Part shown: positions 46,880 through 57,574 of the stretch, piece after piece | How positions within the stretch are numbered: position 1 is the stretch's first letter | Layout: each line of letters opens with the position of its first letter | NCBI RefSeq assembly: GCF_024139115.2 | Contig: NC_085141.1 | Coordinates: 36,276,120-36,340,119 of the forward strand | Length of the DNA: 64,000 nt | Source: Armigeres subalbatus | Taxonomy: Eukaryota > Arthropoda > Insecta > Diptera > Culicidae | Reading direction: 5' to 3' | Position numbers and translations under genes: made by a program | Notes under the pieces: model-generated | Database searches by the model: none | The model's input: only the letters and a program-made list of their open reading frames with translations | Told to the model about the DNA's origin: nothing

Positions 46880-47800
46880 ACCCTTCTGATTTTTTCGCAC
46901 TCGTCAGTCGGATGGGGTTCGCCACACTTGATGCAGCGCGGCTTCATGCTGCAGTTCCTGGTGCCGTGCCCGAAATTGAAGCAGTTGCGTGACATCGCGG
47001 TGCACTGACCGATATCGCTCCCAGTCAACGACGGTGTAATTTATAACGACAACCAGCTTCAGGTCTTTCCAGGTAATGGAGCCGTGCTCCAGATGGATCA
47101 GTTAAAGCCTTGTCATGACGAGCGATCTTGTGGACGGCTACTGGCTTCAGTCCACAACTTTCAAGCTCTGCTTGGAGCTCTTCCTCCTTCATGTCGTGGA
47201 GTCCTCGCAGCAAAGCCTTTAGCGGCTTCGTGCCGGGGTGGTCATGAGTGTAGTACTCATACTTGTGGACCTCGAGGAACTCTACGACGGATTGATGATG
47301 GTTCCTGTTTGCCGGCATCACTTTCACGCCCTCGCTGCAGAGCCGAAAAGTATATTTCAGCCCCTTATTTGCGAATTTTTGGGCGTAGATCCGGCGGATC
47401 GCCTTTCACAAACACGGGCGGGCACTTCTCCTTCCGCTCCGGTTGCACCTGCGGCAGCTGCGATTGATGCTTCTTCCTCTTTTTCGGCGAATTGCCGGCG
47501 TCATCAAGCGGCAGCGGCGAGAACACGTTGCCCTGCAAAAGCTTAGGGGGGGGGGGCGGTCTTAAACCGGCCCCCAAGAGCAGTGCGCTTAGGCACTTTT
47601 CCAGCGACCGAATATCGGTCACCAAGTCTCCCATGACGGGTCCGGGAGAAAATAACGCCAACGCGACGAAGCGAAAACGTAAACAGCGAACGAACGAGAA
47701 AAAAAAAAACACTTGGAAAAAATGCGCGAGCAAAAAACACGTCCGTACGTGCTGCTGTCTCGAACTGGAATAGGAACCGCTATCCCCTCTCTGGGACATT
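46880..47800 (-). pseudogene. Jockey LINE: 5' UTR and ORF1 (gag-like) first part
   Basis: Minus strand: the ORF1 ATG at 47634 (MGDLVTDIRSLEKCLSALLL), a Pro-rich and Lys-rich stretch, PPVFVKGDPPDLRPKIR, a frameshift near 47363, then VKVMPANRNHHQSVVEFL, HDHPGTKPLKALLRGLHDM, a second frameshift near 47095, HGSITWKDLKLVVVINYTV, a third near 47005, and two zinc knuckles FNFGHGTRNC and CIKCGEPHPTDEC (CX2CX3HX4C). The chain breaks after CEKIR at the composite insertion and resumes at 43668. ORF1 proteins bind RNA and package the LINE transcript. About 140-170 bases of 5' UTR precede it, and the exact 5' end is not defined. Confidence 0.85.
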
Positions 47801-48562
47801 TAAAATGAAATGACATTAGTTCCGCCTGTTTGTTGATCGATATGAGGGCAAATATTGTGTAAACGTAACATTTACCAAAGGGGCGTGGCTACAGGATTAA
47901 CTTGGTTGATTACAAGAAAGCAGCTTTTCTGCGCGCGCCAGCCATTTGAATCGGGATGTCGTAAGAGGCAGTCACAAACAGTAACAAAACCAAATCAGAA
48001 TCTGGAAAAAAATTTACTTGGCTGCCACTGACGCCATCCATGCGAATAAATATTTGTAGCATCTCCCTCCGACGCGTCACGCGTTTGTGATTCTACTACG
48101 GATGGCAACTTTCTGGCGTCGCAAAGCGATTAATTTGTACTTTGAACAAAATTCAACCTTCCCTTGTATAAAATGGCGGTCTTGAAAAGAAACAATTTAT
48201 TGGTCCTGCAACAAAACCAGATCTAGAGCCATGCACGAAAATTTCACTGGAGTGCCGCTGACGCCGACGATAGCCACTCGATAGTTTGCCGCTAAACCGC
48301 TACAGATGCAGAAACCATCGCCATCCATGCTAGGACTGCTACCAACGCCATCGTTCTGTGTGCTTTTCCTTCCCGCTCTCCGTGATCGCACACCGTGGAT
48401 CATCGTACAAAAATGACGCGCGAGCGCGAATCATGGGCCTTTTTATACCCGGAGAAAATGAAACGGTAGGTCACAAGGCCCGTAACTTACATTATTCTGA
48501 TGTCCGTGTTGGGAATGCATGAAAGGGATTGGTTGGTTTCGATATTTTTACTGGGTAGGAAC
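47801..48562 (+). repeat. Flank of the Jockey with dispersed repeat, right copy
   Basis: 48005-48190 matches 29060-29240 (TGGCTGCCACTGACG, AATAAATATTTGTAGCATC). A shorter echo (AAAATTTCACTGGAGTGCCG) follows at 48238. TTGTATAAAATGGCGG at 48165 is TATA-box-like and occurs at the corresponding place in the left copy in decayed form. No gene was found downstream. Confidence 0.5.
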
Positions 48563-48845
48563 GATTGTACGACAATTCCCCGAAAACTAATTCCCCGAAT
48601 GCAATTTCCCCGAATGCGAATTCCCCGAATAACAATTTCCCGAATGTAACAATTCCCCGAACGAAACATTTCCCCGAAGGCCTCCCTCTTCTATTTGAAT
48701 ATGCGATTGTACGATAATTCCCCGAAAACCAATTCCCCGAATGCAATTTCCCCGAATAACAATTCCCCGAATGTAACATTTCCCTGAATGTAACAATTCC
48801 CCGAATGAAACAATTCCCCGAATGTAACATTTCCCCGAATGCTTC
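48563..48845 (+). repeat. TTCCCCGAATG minisatellite, left end of the foldback composite
   Basis: Two blocks each begin CGATTGTACGA(C/T)AATT and continue with units of about 14-22 bp on the theme AATTCCCCGAATG/AATTTCCCCGAA. The inverse arrangement, ending in TTGTCGTACAATCG, lies at 51061-51171, so this is the left arm of a foldback structure. Confidence 0.85.
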
Positions 48846-48864
48846 TCTTCTGTTTAAGTGCGGC

Positions 48865-49085
48865 ACAAAGCGATTGGAGGATTTCTGATCCGGAGGATGC
48901 GAGTTCGCTTCTCGGTTCGGCTTAGGATGCTTCCGAGTGAGAAGCATTTTCGGCTCTTTGAGCCCAGTATGTCCATTGCACTTGCCACACAAGACATTCA
49001 TGCAACTGGCAGGCACGGGAAAGCTTTCAATAACTGTGGAAATGCTAGTAGAACACTAAGTTGAGAAGAACACTAAGCCCAAGGC
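48865..49085 (+). mobile_element. Feilai-like SINE body, copy in composite unit 1
   Basis: GATGCGAGTTCGCTTCTCGG (B-box-like), then CTTAGGATGCTTCCGAGTGA, GCCACACAAGACATTCATGC, ATAACTGTGGAAATGCTAG and AACACTAAG, in the order I remember for Feilai-type SINEs. The A-box half is poorly preserved. Confidence 0.6.
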
Positions 49086-49119
49086 GAAGTGAAGACAAAT
49101 TGCTTTCTTTAAATGTATT

Positions 49120-49470
49120 AGTATCCTTGGTGAATGATGAATTCATCTGCCCGGCTTGAAGCAAAAGTTAGTGACAATGTCTTCCTCAAATGAACACATT
49201 TGCCCGATATAAGGCAAAGAGGATAGATAGTCCCTTCTTTAAATGAACTCGTTTGTCTGAAATAAAGTGAATCAATAAGACAGTGCCTTCTTTAAATGAT
49301 CCCGTCTACCCGATGTAATGCTAATGGAGGAGATAATGCCTTCTTTGTATAAACACGTCTATCTAGTATAAAGCGTCTCGAGAAAGAACGTCTGTCCATA
49401 ATAAGGCAAGAAGAGGAGATAATTCGTTCACTATAGGAGCGCGCTTGCCAGATATAATAAAGGATTGACA
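49120..49470 (+). repeat. CTTCTTTAAATGA tandem units, arm A1
   Basis: About five units of 60-70 bp sharing TGCCTTCTTTAAATGAACNC, GTTTGCCCGAAATAA-like and GGAGATAATGCC. The reverse complement theme appears at 50400-50660. A second direct copy lies at 51430-51730. Confidence 0.7.
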
Positions 49471-49639
49471 TGGAGCAAATTTATGTTTTACAACTGCTGC
49501 TATGCTACACTTATCCAAGAAAAAGACAAGTTTTAGAACAATCTGAAAAAAAAAACTAATGCTATTCTGAGGAAATAAATTCGGCAAAATGTTTTTCGAT
49601 AAAATATTATACATTCAATACATATTGCTTATATATTTT

Positions 49640-50338
<699 letters not shown>

Positions 50339-50344
50339 CCTTAT

Positions 50345-50690
50345 TCTGGCCAAATTAGCACCAAAATAAGAGAGCACACGAATCCTTATTATCATTCTCA
50401 ATTCATTCATATTTGCATTATTTCGAGCTAACGCCTATTTCTGAAGATAACATTTACCATTGCCTTATTTCGTGGAAATGATTTCTTTTAAAGAATGGAT
50501 TACATCCATATTATCTTATTTCGGGCAGATACGTGTTATTAAAGATAGAATAATAACAATAATAATCTGCGGAAACACTCCCTAAAGAAGCGACGCATTC
50601 ACCATTGCATTAGTCCGAGCAAATGTATTATTTTTAAAAAAGGAATCAGAAATCAAGGAAGGTGTGATCCTTGATTTCAATCTAGGATAA
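50345..50690 (+). repeat. Arm B1, inverted relative to A1
   Basis: TTCCTTATTCTGGCCAAATT, GCATTATTTCGAGCTAACGC and TGCCTTATTTCGTGGAAATG are the complement theme of the A units. The same order recurs at 52070-52450 (B2). Confidence 0.65.
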
Positions 50691-50831
50691 ATATCACGGA
50701 AGCGAGGAATACTACTCCTGGCCACGCCCATCTTTCCCAAAGGATATTGCACTGCACCCAACCAGGGGATGGCGGATTTTAATACAGTTCTGCATAAGAA
50801 TCTTACAGAAACTGTATAATAATTGGGCATA

Positions 50832-50938
50832 TACAATTCTGTAAGCTTTTTATACAAATATTGTATTAAAATAATACAGATTTGTATTATTTTAATACAA
50901 TATTTGTATAAAAAGCTTACAGAATTGTATATGCCCAG
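50832..50938. repeat. Near-perfect palindrome, arms of about 52 bp
   Basis: GGGCATATACAATTCTGTAA, then GCTTTTTATACAAATATTG and TATTAAAATAATAC are mirrored without visible mismatch around a 4-6-base centre at about 50886. Weaker inverted similarity (CACCCAA) extends outward to 50755 and 50985, so it is likely the core of a MITE. Confidence 0.9.
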
Positions 50939-51060
50939 ATTTTATACAATAATTGTCAGATTTGTTTTTTGGGTGTGGTAATGTCCAATAAGACACACTT
51001 GAACGTATCTTTAAACGCTGTCTTTTTTCGATTGCGAAGGTGTGTTTGTAAGAGGTACTA

Positions 51061-51171
51061 TGGTTTCGGGGAATTGTTCCACTCGGGGAATTCTTACATT
51101 CGGGGAAATTATATTCGGGGAAATTGCATTCGGGGAATTGGTTTTCAGGGATTTGTCGTACAATCGAATAT
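51061..51171 (-). repeat. CATTCGGGGAATT minisatellite, inverted right end of composite unit 1
   Basis: Reverse complement of the 48563-48845 arm, ending TTTGTCGTACAATCG. The order of variant units is mirrored, as expected of a terminal inverted repeat. Confidence 0.85.
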
Positions 51172-51195
51172 GCTGAATATGAAATGTGAGAAAAG

Positions 51196-51428
51196 ACGTA
51201 GGTTGGCCAATCCGGAGATTGCGAGTTCGATTTTCGTCTCGGCCTAGGACACTTTCGGGTGGGAAACATACTTGGATCCTTGGGCATTGTGTAGTCATCG
51301 TACTCGTCACACAAGACACATACGCATGCAACTGTTGGGCATAACCGTGGTAATGCTAAAAGGACCCCAAGTTGAAAAGTAGGTCAAGTTCGAGATGGAA
51401 AGTAGAATAATTGAAGAAGAAGAAAACT
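51196..51428 (+). mobile_element. Feilai-like SINE body, copy in composite unit 2
   Basis: ATTGCGAGTTCGATTTTCGT (B-box-like), then GTCACACAAGACACATACGC, CATAACCGTGGTAATGCTA, and a tail TTGAAGAAGAAGAAAAC, the GAA-rich tail typical of Feilai. It is directly parallel to 48865-49085. Confidence 0.6.
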
Positions 51429-51429
51429 A

Positions 51430-52490
51430 AGCCGTGAAAAAAGGCAATGCTTTCTGGCCGATACATGGCGAAGTAAGGAGATAATGCCTTCTTCCGGTAC
51501 AAAGCGAGGTTTGGAAATAATGCCTTCTTCAAATGAATACATTTGCCCTATGGAAGACAAAGAAGGTAGATAGTCCCTTCCTTAAATGAACTCGTTTGCC
51601 CGGAATAATGCAAACGGAGGAGATAATGCCTTCTTTAAATGATTTTGTCTACCCAGTATGAGACGAAAGGAAATTATTAACAAAAAAGTCTATCCGTTAT
51701 AATGCAAGGAGAGGAGATAATCAATTATATGCCTCAAAACTGCCCCTATTCTTCAGTACATTTATATGAGGAATGCTAATTTGCTAATGGAACATTCTGC
51801 AAAATGGTATTTCACCAAAAGTCATTCTGAAAGAGTATAATCCATCAAATGTCATACCACCAAATGTTATTCCGCGCATTAGCAAAATGTTTTTCGGAGA
51901 ATTGCAAAAAAATCGATACTCATTGCTTAACCTTCCGTGACTCGCTCCAATGTAAAAAGTACAACACCTTTGAAAACAAGCACGCTTGTTGTTTACAAGA
52001 GCAGCGAGACTCCGTAAGTGATCCAGGACAATGAGAGTGCCGGAAGGTTGAGAAGGGATCTCATATATATTTTCCTTATTCTGGTCAAATTCGCCTACAT
52101 CAAAATAAAAGATCACATTCATCCTTATTGCGGAAAAACACGTCCTCCCCAAAAGAGAAACTCATTTGCTTTTGCCTCATTTCGAGCTATCGTCCGCTTC
52201 TGAAAAAAAAAGACTTCATCTACCATTTCCTTACTTCGTGAAAATGCCTTTTTTCAAAGAATGGACCACATCCCCCATTTCCTTATTCCGGGAAGATATT
52301 CTATTAAAAAAATCACTGTTTCATTATTCCGGGAAACAACCCTCTTTTAAAGGAGGAACACATTTACTATTGCATTATTCCTGGAGATGCATTCTATTTA
52401 AAGAAGGAATCACATTCACCATTGCCTCATTCAGGACAAACGCATTATTTTTGTTCAAAAGGATTTACATCAACCCTTACTTTATAGTTC
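51430..52490 (+). repeat. Composite unit 2: arm A2, centre, arm B2
   Basis: A2 (51430-51730) repeats the A1 units. The centre has short ATTCTGCAAAATGGTATTTC-like motifs. B2 (52070-52450) repeats B1 with units sharing TTATTCCGGGAA and TTTAAAGAAGGAATCACATT. The SINE-A-centre-B series is thus present twice in tandem, without the CA-bearing insertion in this copy. Confidence 0.65.
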
Positions 52491-52854
52491 TTTAGAAGTG
52501 ATATGCAGGACAGGATTTAGATTTCAAAGATAGAAATTCACCCAAACACTATCTGCCAGAATAACTATTTTACTTTTTCTTTTTCAAAGATGCAGCCGTT
52601 TTCGGCTTTTTACTTTTTCAAAAGATGCAGCCGTTTTTCGACTATGTTAGAAAAAAAAACTACTTTGGAAACACTGTACTCTGATATCTTTTTCATTTAC
52701 CAACACATTATGGGGGATCAAGACTCTTCAATACTATCAAAGGATATTCAGGTAATAATCTCCAAGAAGACACTCTATAACGTTTCTTTGACTGCTGATC
52801 TGTTCAGACACATACAATCGATCGCACCGTTGTTTTTGCAGGAGATACTTTCTT
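52491..52854. other. Spacer within composite unit 2, no gene
   Basis: GATGCAGCCGTTTTCGGC and GATGCAGCCGTTTTTCGAC recur about 34 bases apart (52588, 52625). Short open frames show no coding character. Confidence 0.4.
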
Positions 52855-52965
52855 TTCGGGGAACTGTTCCACTCGGGGAAATGTTACATTCGGGGAATTT
52901 CTCAGGAAGTTCCTTCAGGAATTCCTCCGGAAGTTCCTCCAGGAATTCCTCCGTTTGCTTTGATT
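52855..52965 (-). repeat. Right end of composite unit 2 with an EcoRI-satellite-like patch
   Basis: TTCGGGGAACTGTTCCACTC and GTTACATTCGGGGAATT match the end at 51061. Immediately after come AGTTCCTTCAGGAATTCCTC units resembling the CTCCAGGAATTC satellite of 11.3-24.9 kb. Confidence 0.7.
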
Positions 52966-53139
52966 GAAATTTTGGCTCTACGTTGCTGTTCATATCAAGC
53001 TTACTTTGATTCTTTCAAATCAATTAGATATTGCCTTTTTGATAATTAACAACAAGTGCAATCTCACTGCCACTCAGGAATTTTTCTCAGAGCCACACCC
53101 GCACTTGACAATTTGGTCATCATCAAAAACGCCGTTTAG

Positions 53140-53800
53140 CTGAATAGATTATTTGGTAGAAAATGCCGTTTGGCTGAAATGTTTGTTTTGCAAAAGAGGC
53201 ATTTTAGAGCCAAATAACTCTTTCTGCCGAACGACCATTTCTACAAAACGGCATTTTCTGCCAAATGATCTGGTCGGTCAAATGACTTTTTTGCCTAAAC
53301 GACCATTTCATCCAAATGACATTTTTGTCTAAACGACCATTTCGTCCAAATGAAATTTTGAGTAAACTATTAATAAATTATTAAAGCAGACAAGTTCTTC
53401 GGTCAAATGACCGATTTGGCCGAATGAGCCACTCGGTTGTTTGTCGCTTTCCGCCAAATGTTATTGTCGGACAAACCATTTTCGACCTAATACCGTTTCG
53501 GTCAAACGTTTAATTCAGCCTAATGAAATTTGGCTAGATGACTTTTGCCCTAACCTGTTATTGTTGACATTCGGCCAAACGACAGGTAGGGCCATTTGGC
53601 CGATAGACACAAGACCGTCATTCGGCCGAACAAACCATTAGACCAAGACCCATCTGGTCGACAATTTTATTTAGCTGAAATGGACATACGCCGAAAATGT
53701 TGTGCGGCCGACTGTAAATTTGGCCGCAAAAGTCGTTTGGCCGAAATAACCGTTTGTCGGCCAAATGAAAATGTTATTTGGCCAAACGGGTGGATATTTT
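53140..53800. repeat. Degenerate TTTGGCCGAATGACC minisatellite
   Basis: About 30 irregular units of 15-25 bp on the theme GGCCAAATGACC/ATTTCGGCCGAA, with both TTTGGCC and GGCCAAA orientations. The same theme occurs at 57575-57605 and 58795-59285. Confidence 0.85.
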
Positions 53801-53806
53801 TGACCT

Positions 53807-54037
53807 TATTCTTCTTCTTCGTATTGGCATTACATCCCCACACTGGGACAGAGCCGCCTCGCAGCTTAGTCTTCATTAAGCACTTCCACAGTTATTAACT
53901 GCGAGGTTTCTAGGCCAGGTTACCATTTTTGCATTCGTATATCATGAGGCTAGCACAATCCGAAAATTGCCTAGACCGGCACCGGGAATCGAACCCAGGC
54001 ACTCTCAGCATGGTCTTGCTTTGTAGCCGCGCGCCTA
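53807..54037 (-). mobile_element. Feilai-family SINE, internally deleted
   Basis: Left to right: (CTT)n tail, ATTGGCATTACATCCCCACA, CTGGGACAGAGCCGCCTCG, GCACTTCCACAGTTATTAAC, TTTTTGCATTCGTATATCAT, then GGCACCGGGAATCGAACCCA (B-box complement) and CATGGTCTTGCTTTGTAGCC with the tRNA-like head at the right. These phrases are the Feilai SINE signature of Aedes as I remember it. A segment between GGCTAGCAC and AATCCGAAAATTGC is missing relative to that memory. Pol III-type element, transcribed leftward if at all. Confidence 0.85.
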
Positions 54038-54214
54038 AATAGTAAGATAACCTTGTTTATAGTTGATAATCAATTTTAATGATCACCTCTTGCTTACACG
54101 AACATGTCCAGCATTTATAGCACTTTTTCATAAACACCACTTTTTTTGCTCCGACCACGGTCATTACTCTGGTTCTATTGTTGTACTTTTTGTGCGAATC
54201 ACCGCACAAAAGTA

Positions 54215-54936
54215 GGGGCCGTACACATATTACGTAAGCACTTATGGGGGGAGGGGGGGTCTGTTAATATCTTACGCGTCATATAAATAAAACCCAGATT
54301 AATCCACCTAGCGGCGATGATGCCTTTCTCGTGCATCGTAAAATGTACTGAAAAAAACACATAGGAAAGGTCAAAAAAGCACTTTAGGGGGATAGATCGC
54401 ATATTTTCTATCATTTTGCATATTTTTGCATTAATTACTATGCATTTCCACCATTTTTGAAAAAAATTTTTTTTTCGATTTTGAAATTTTTTTTTCCAAG
54501 GGGGGACTTTTGGGAAAAAACAATGATTTTTCAATAATTCCGAAATGCAATGTCCGATCAAACCAATTTTCAATAGCAAACAATGGGACCGCATTCCCCG
54601 TCGAATGCAACTTGTTGCGAGTAAATCGGGTAATGCAAAGTTCCAAAAAGTGTGTCTACAAATTTTGTACACATTCACACATACACACACACACACATAC
54701 ATACATACACACAAACAGACATCACCTCAATTCGTCGAGCTGAGTCGATTGGTATATAACACTATGGGTCTCCGAGCCTTCTATCAAAAGTTTGGTTTTG
54801 GAGTGAAATTATAGCCTTTACGTATACTTAGTATACGAGAAAGGCAAAAAATCTTTTGTATGGCAAAAATCTTACAAGGAAGGAGGGGGGGTCGAAAAAC
54901 CCAGAAAAAATGCTTACGTAATAAGTGTACGGCCCC
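54215..54936. mobile_element. MITE with GGGGCCGTACAC ends carrying a nested CA-bearing element
   Basis: Terminal inverted repeats GGGGCCGTACACATATTACG and (complement of the right end) GGGGCCGTACACTTATTACG, both continuing TAAGCA. GTA at 54212-54214 and 54937-54939 is a 3-bp duplication. The related locus at about 43976-44010, in opposite orientation, lacks the element and gives the empty site. The insert at 54289-54846 accounts for most of its length. Confidence 0.85.
54289..54846 (+). mobile_element. CA-bearing MITE-like element, one internal unit
   Basis: AAACCCAGATTAATCCACC and GCGATGATGCCTTTCTCGTG at the left, one internal unit ending CAACTTGTTGCGAGTAAATC, a CA/CATA tract, TCGTCGAGCTGAGTCGATTG and terminal ACGAGAAAGGCA. 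It closely resembles 56290-56838, including TTTCTATCATTTTGCAT and the poly(T)/TTTTCGATTTTGAA region. Confidence 0.85.
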
Positions 54937-54939
54937 GTA

Positions 54940-55240
54940 GAGCGCAAGAACCAACGGCACCAAACGGCGGTCGTAACGAAAATCTGAAATTTTACTGGGT
55001 TGGTAAAGATTTGGATTTTCAATGTTGTTACGTTGATAGCCAATAGTTCCAATGAGCTTAAAAAATTGCTGGAGAGTTTCCGATTCGATTGATAATAAAA
55101 TCTCGAAAATCCATTGAAAGATAACGGAGCTATTAACGTTTGAAATCTTACATGATTTCGTGACGGTCTCGAATTTGGAAATTTTCATTTGTCACCCTGT
55201 ATCCGAGTATTTCCCTTAGACGTAGTTTACGTCAAAAACT
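54940..55240 (-). repeat. Copy of the sequence at the left edge of the 43669 insertion
   Basis: The complement reads GACGTAAACTACGTCTAAGG, ACTCGGATACAGGGTGACAA, ATTTCCAAATTCGAGACCGT, CACGAAATCATGTAAGAT, matching 43679-43780 with few changes, then diverging but keeping the order to the TTTTGTGCGGTG segment beyond the MITE. Confidence 0.8.
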
Positions 55241-56151
55241 GCAGTTGGTTTTTTTTATTTTCGTCTGAAATCGAAATGAAAAGACTTCCGTGGGTCAAAC
55301 AATTTGTACTGAATTCGAAATTTGGTTTCTATCCATTGTAGTAGTTGAAAGCTTCGTATTCCTATGCAGGTCTTTTTCAGGATTAAAGGTTATATGTGGG
55401 TTTTATACAGGACTTTACGAAGCTTGGTAGCTTTTAAAAGTCTTGATCAAAACCAACATATAACTAAACTGTTGGCTTTATGTCAGTTCCAATTTTTAGC
55501 TCTGAGGAGGAACACAGGAGCGTTATAAAACCCAAAGAGCTGTGGTTTTAAATTGGAATTCAAAACGTAGTTTTCAAGTACTCTTGCGGATCTGATTAAA
55601 TGACAACTGTATAAAACCAATGCAAAACTTAAGGCATTTCTACATGCCGTAATAAAACCTTTACAAAACTAGCATAAATCTTCGAAGCATTGCGATTGTT
55701 ACTTGGGGTGTGACCCACATCGGAAGGCTTTTCGAACCCCCGTGACGTCGAACCCTTGAAGTCAGCTTCACCGAGTGTCTCTCGGCCAGCTGAACATACC
55801 GTCCAAAGCCTCCGGACGCTAGTTACCCCGCACGTTAGACCCAGCCGCAACCCATGAGGTCTTTCCCAACTTTGCCCCAGACGATTCGTGGTAAACGACG
55901 CAGTTTTAGCCGGCCGGCTCCACACAGATACACCAAACTATTCTGTAAGTTACACCTACACTTGAATTACAACCAAATGTTGATTGTAAGTAGTGTACTT
56001 CGCCATTATTACCTTGATTAGCCCCTCGAAAGTAGCCAACTCTGGGAATTGAGAGTTCAAGCTCATATTAGCCGGTGCCTTTAAGGCACGTCCTTAAAAA
56101 GTAACAAAATTCTTTAGGGACGTTCCGAAGAATTTATTTAATGGAATAATT
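55241..56151. other. Spacer with a GC-rich island (55700-55930)
   Basis: The island includes CCTCATGGGTTGCGGCTGGG on the minus strand and an open minus-strand frame of about 98 codons, without a recognised domain. The composition contrast suggests a LINE 5' UTR or a gene fragment. I cannot tell which. The rest is AT-rich. Confidence 0.35.
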
Positions 56152-56164
56152 ACCAAAGAAGTTT

Positions 56165-56219
56165 TTTTTTTTTTTCTTTATTAAAGAGGCTTGCAGCCCT
56201 AGGCTGGCTCACCTCTGAA
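56165..56219 (-). mobile_element. Severely 5'-truncated poly(A) LINE or SINE insertion with 13-bp duplication
   Basis: The minus strand reads GGTGAGCCAGCCTAGGGCTG, CAAGCCTCTTTAATAAAG, then poly(A). ACCAAAGAAGTTT occurs on both sides (56152-56164 and 56220-56232), so this tiny insertion has the marks of target-primed reverse transcription. The GCCAGCCTAGGGCTG...AATAAAG tail is common to several mosquito LINEs, by memory. Confidence 0.85.
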
Positions 56220-56289
56220 ACCAAAGAAGTTTCAAAAGGAGGAATTTGCAAAGGAGCTCTCAAAAACATTTCCAAATACCTTTGATTTC

Positions 56290-56838
56290 AAAAACCCAGA
56301 TGAATCCACCTAGCGGCGATGATGCCTTTCTCGTGCATAGTAAAATGTTCTGAAAAAATCACATAAGAAAGGTCAAAGAAGCACTTTAGGGGAATAGATC
56401 GCATATTTTCTATCATGTTGCATGTTTTCGCATTAATTACTATGCATTGCCACCAATCTTGAAAAAAATTTTTTTTTTCGATTTTGAACTTTTTTTTCCA
56501 AAAAACTGGGAAAAAACAATGATTTTTCAATAATTCCGAAATTCAATGTCCAATCGGGTCAATTTTCAATAGCAAACAATGGGACCGCATTCCCCGTCCA
56601 ATGCAACTCGTTGCGAGTAAATCAAGTAATGCTAAGTTCCAAAAAGTGTGTCTACAAAATTTGTACACATACACACATACACACACACATACATACATAC
56701 ACACATACAGACATCACCTCAATTCGTCGAGCTGAGTTGATCGGTATATAACACTATGGGTCGCCGAGCCTTCTATCAAAAGTTTTGTTTTGGAGTGATC
56801 ATATAGCCTTTACGTATACTTAGTATACGATAAAGGCA
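56290..56838 (+). mobile_element. CA-bearing MITE-like element, one internal unit
   Basis: Same organisation as 54289-54846: AAAACCCAGATGAATCCACC at the left, one internal unit, a CA/CATA tract, TCGTCGAGCTGAGTTGATCG and terminal ACGATAAAGGCA (one base changed in the last repeat). Confidence 0.85.
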
Positions 56839-57574
56839 AAAAACAAGTGTTCTTATAATTTCTGGAACAGTCTATATTATGACTGTTTTACACTTTTCTG
56901 ACCCCTCAGTGTTTTACGTACTGTGCAATGGATTGCTTTTCTGCTATTTGGAGGTTTGACCTGACCTTGAAGAAAGTGCTGAAGGGTGCAGAGTGCAATG
57001 ATTATCGACTGGCTATTTTTATTTCAGCTTTAGGAAAATAATCGATATGCTTCAAGATTAGGATACAGCCAAATGGTTTTTTTTTTCTTTTCATCGCAAT
57101 CCTTCTATCAATAGAGGTAAAAATGTGCACTGGCGCACGAAGAGTATTTTTTGGCATCTCGCCTTCGCCGAAATTTTGCATCCGCTTCTCCGCCGCTGAA
57201 TAATAATTTTTATTGTGGTAGTCTTCATTACTTATTTCAACTCCATATGAGAATTATTAATTTAAGCAGAATTAAACTTTTGTAAAAATTATATCTCCTG
57301 CACATGTTAAAAATATTTCCTTCTCTTTCTCAATATTTCCATGAGTCTATGATCTCTTCGATATCGATTAATGGAGAGTAAATAGAATTTTTCTAATTGC
57401 TTTATTTAGGAAGCCACCCAGTTGTTTCGCTGCATTATTTGAAACAAGGGCATTTTCGGTCCTTTATTTTGAATCGCTTTGCCTCTCACAAAAAATGACG
57501 CAAATTCACAACTGGAAACCACATCATTTTGAATCCCTTTCCTCTTCCAAATATACATACAGAAAATATGGGTA
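56839..57574. other. AT-rich spacer, nothing recognised
   Basis: No gene, terminal repeat or tandem array was seen. Confidence 0.4.

Noticed and set aside
47365..47799. 144-codon frame read as a complete ORF1 from its first open codon
   Set aside because: The true ORF1 ATG is at 47634; the upstream residues are translated 5' UTR.
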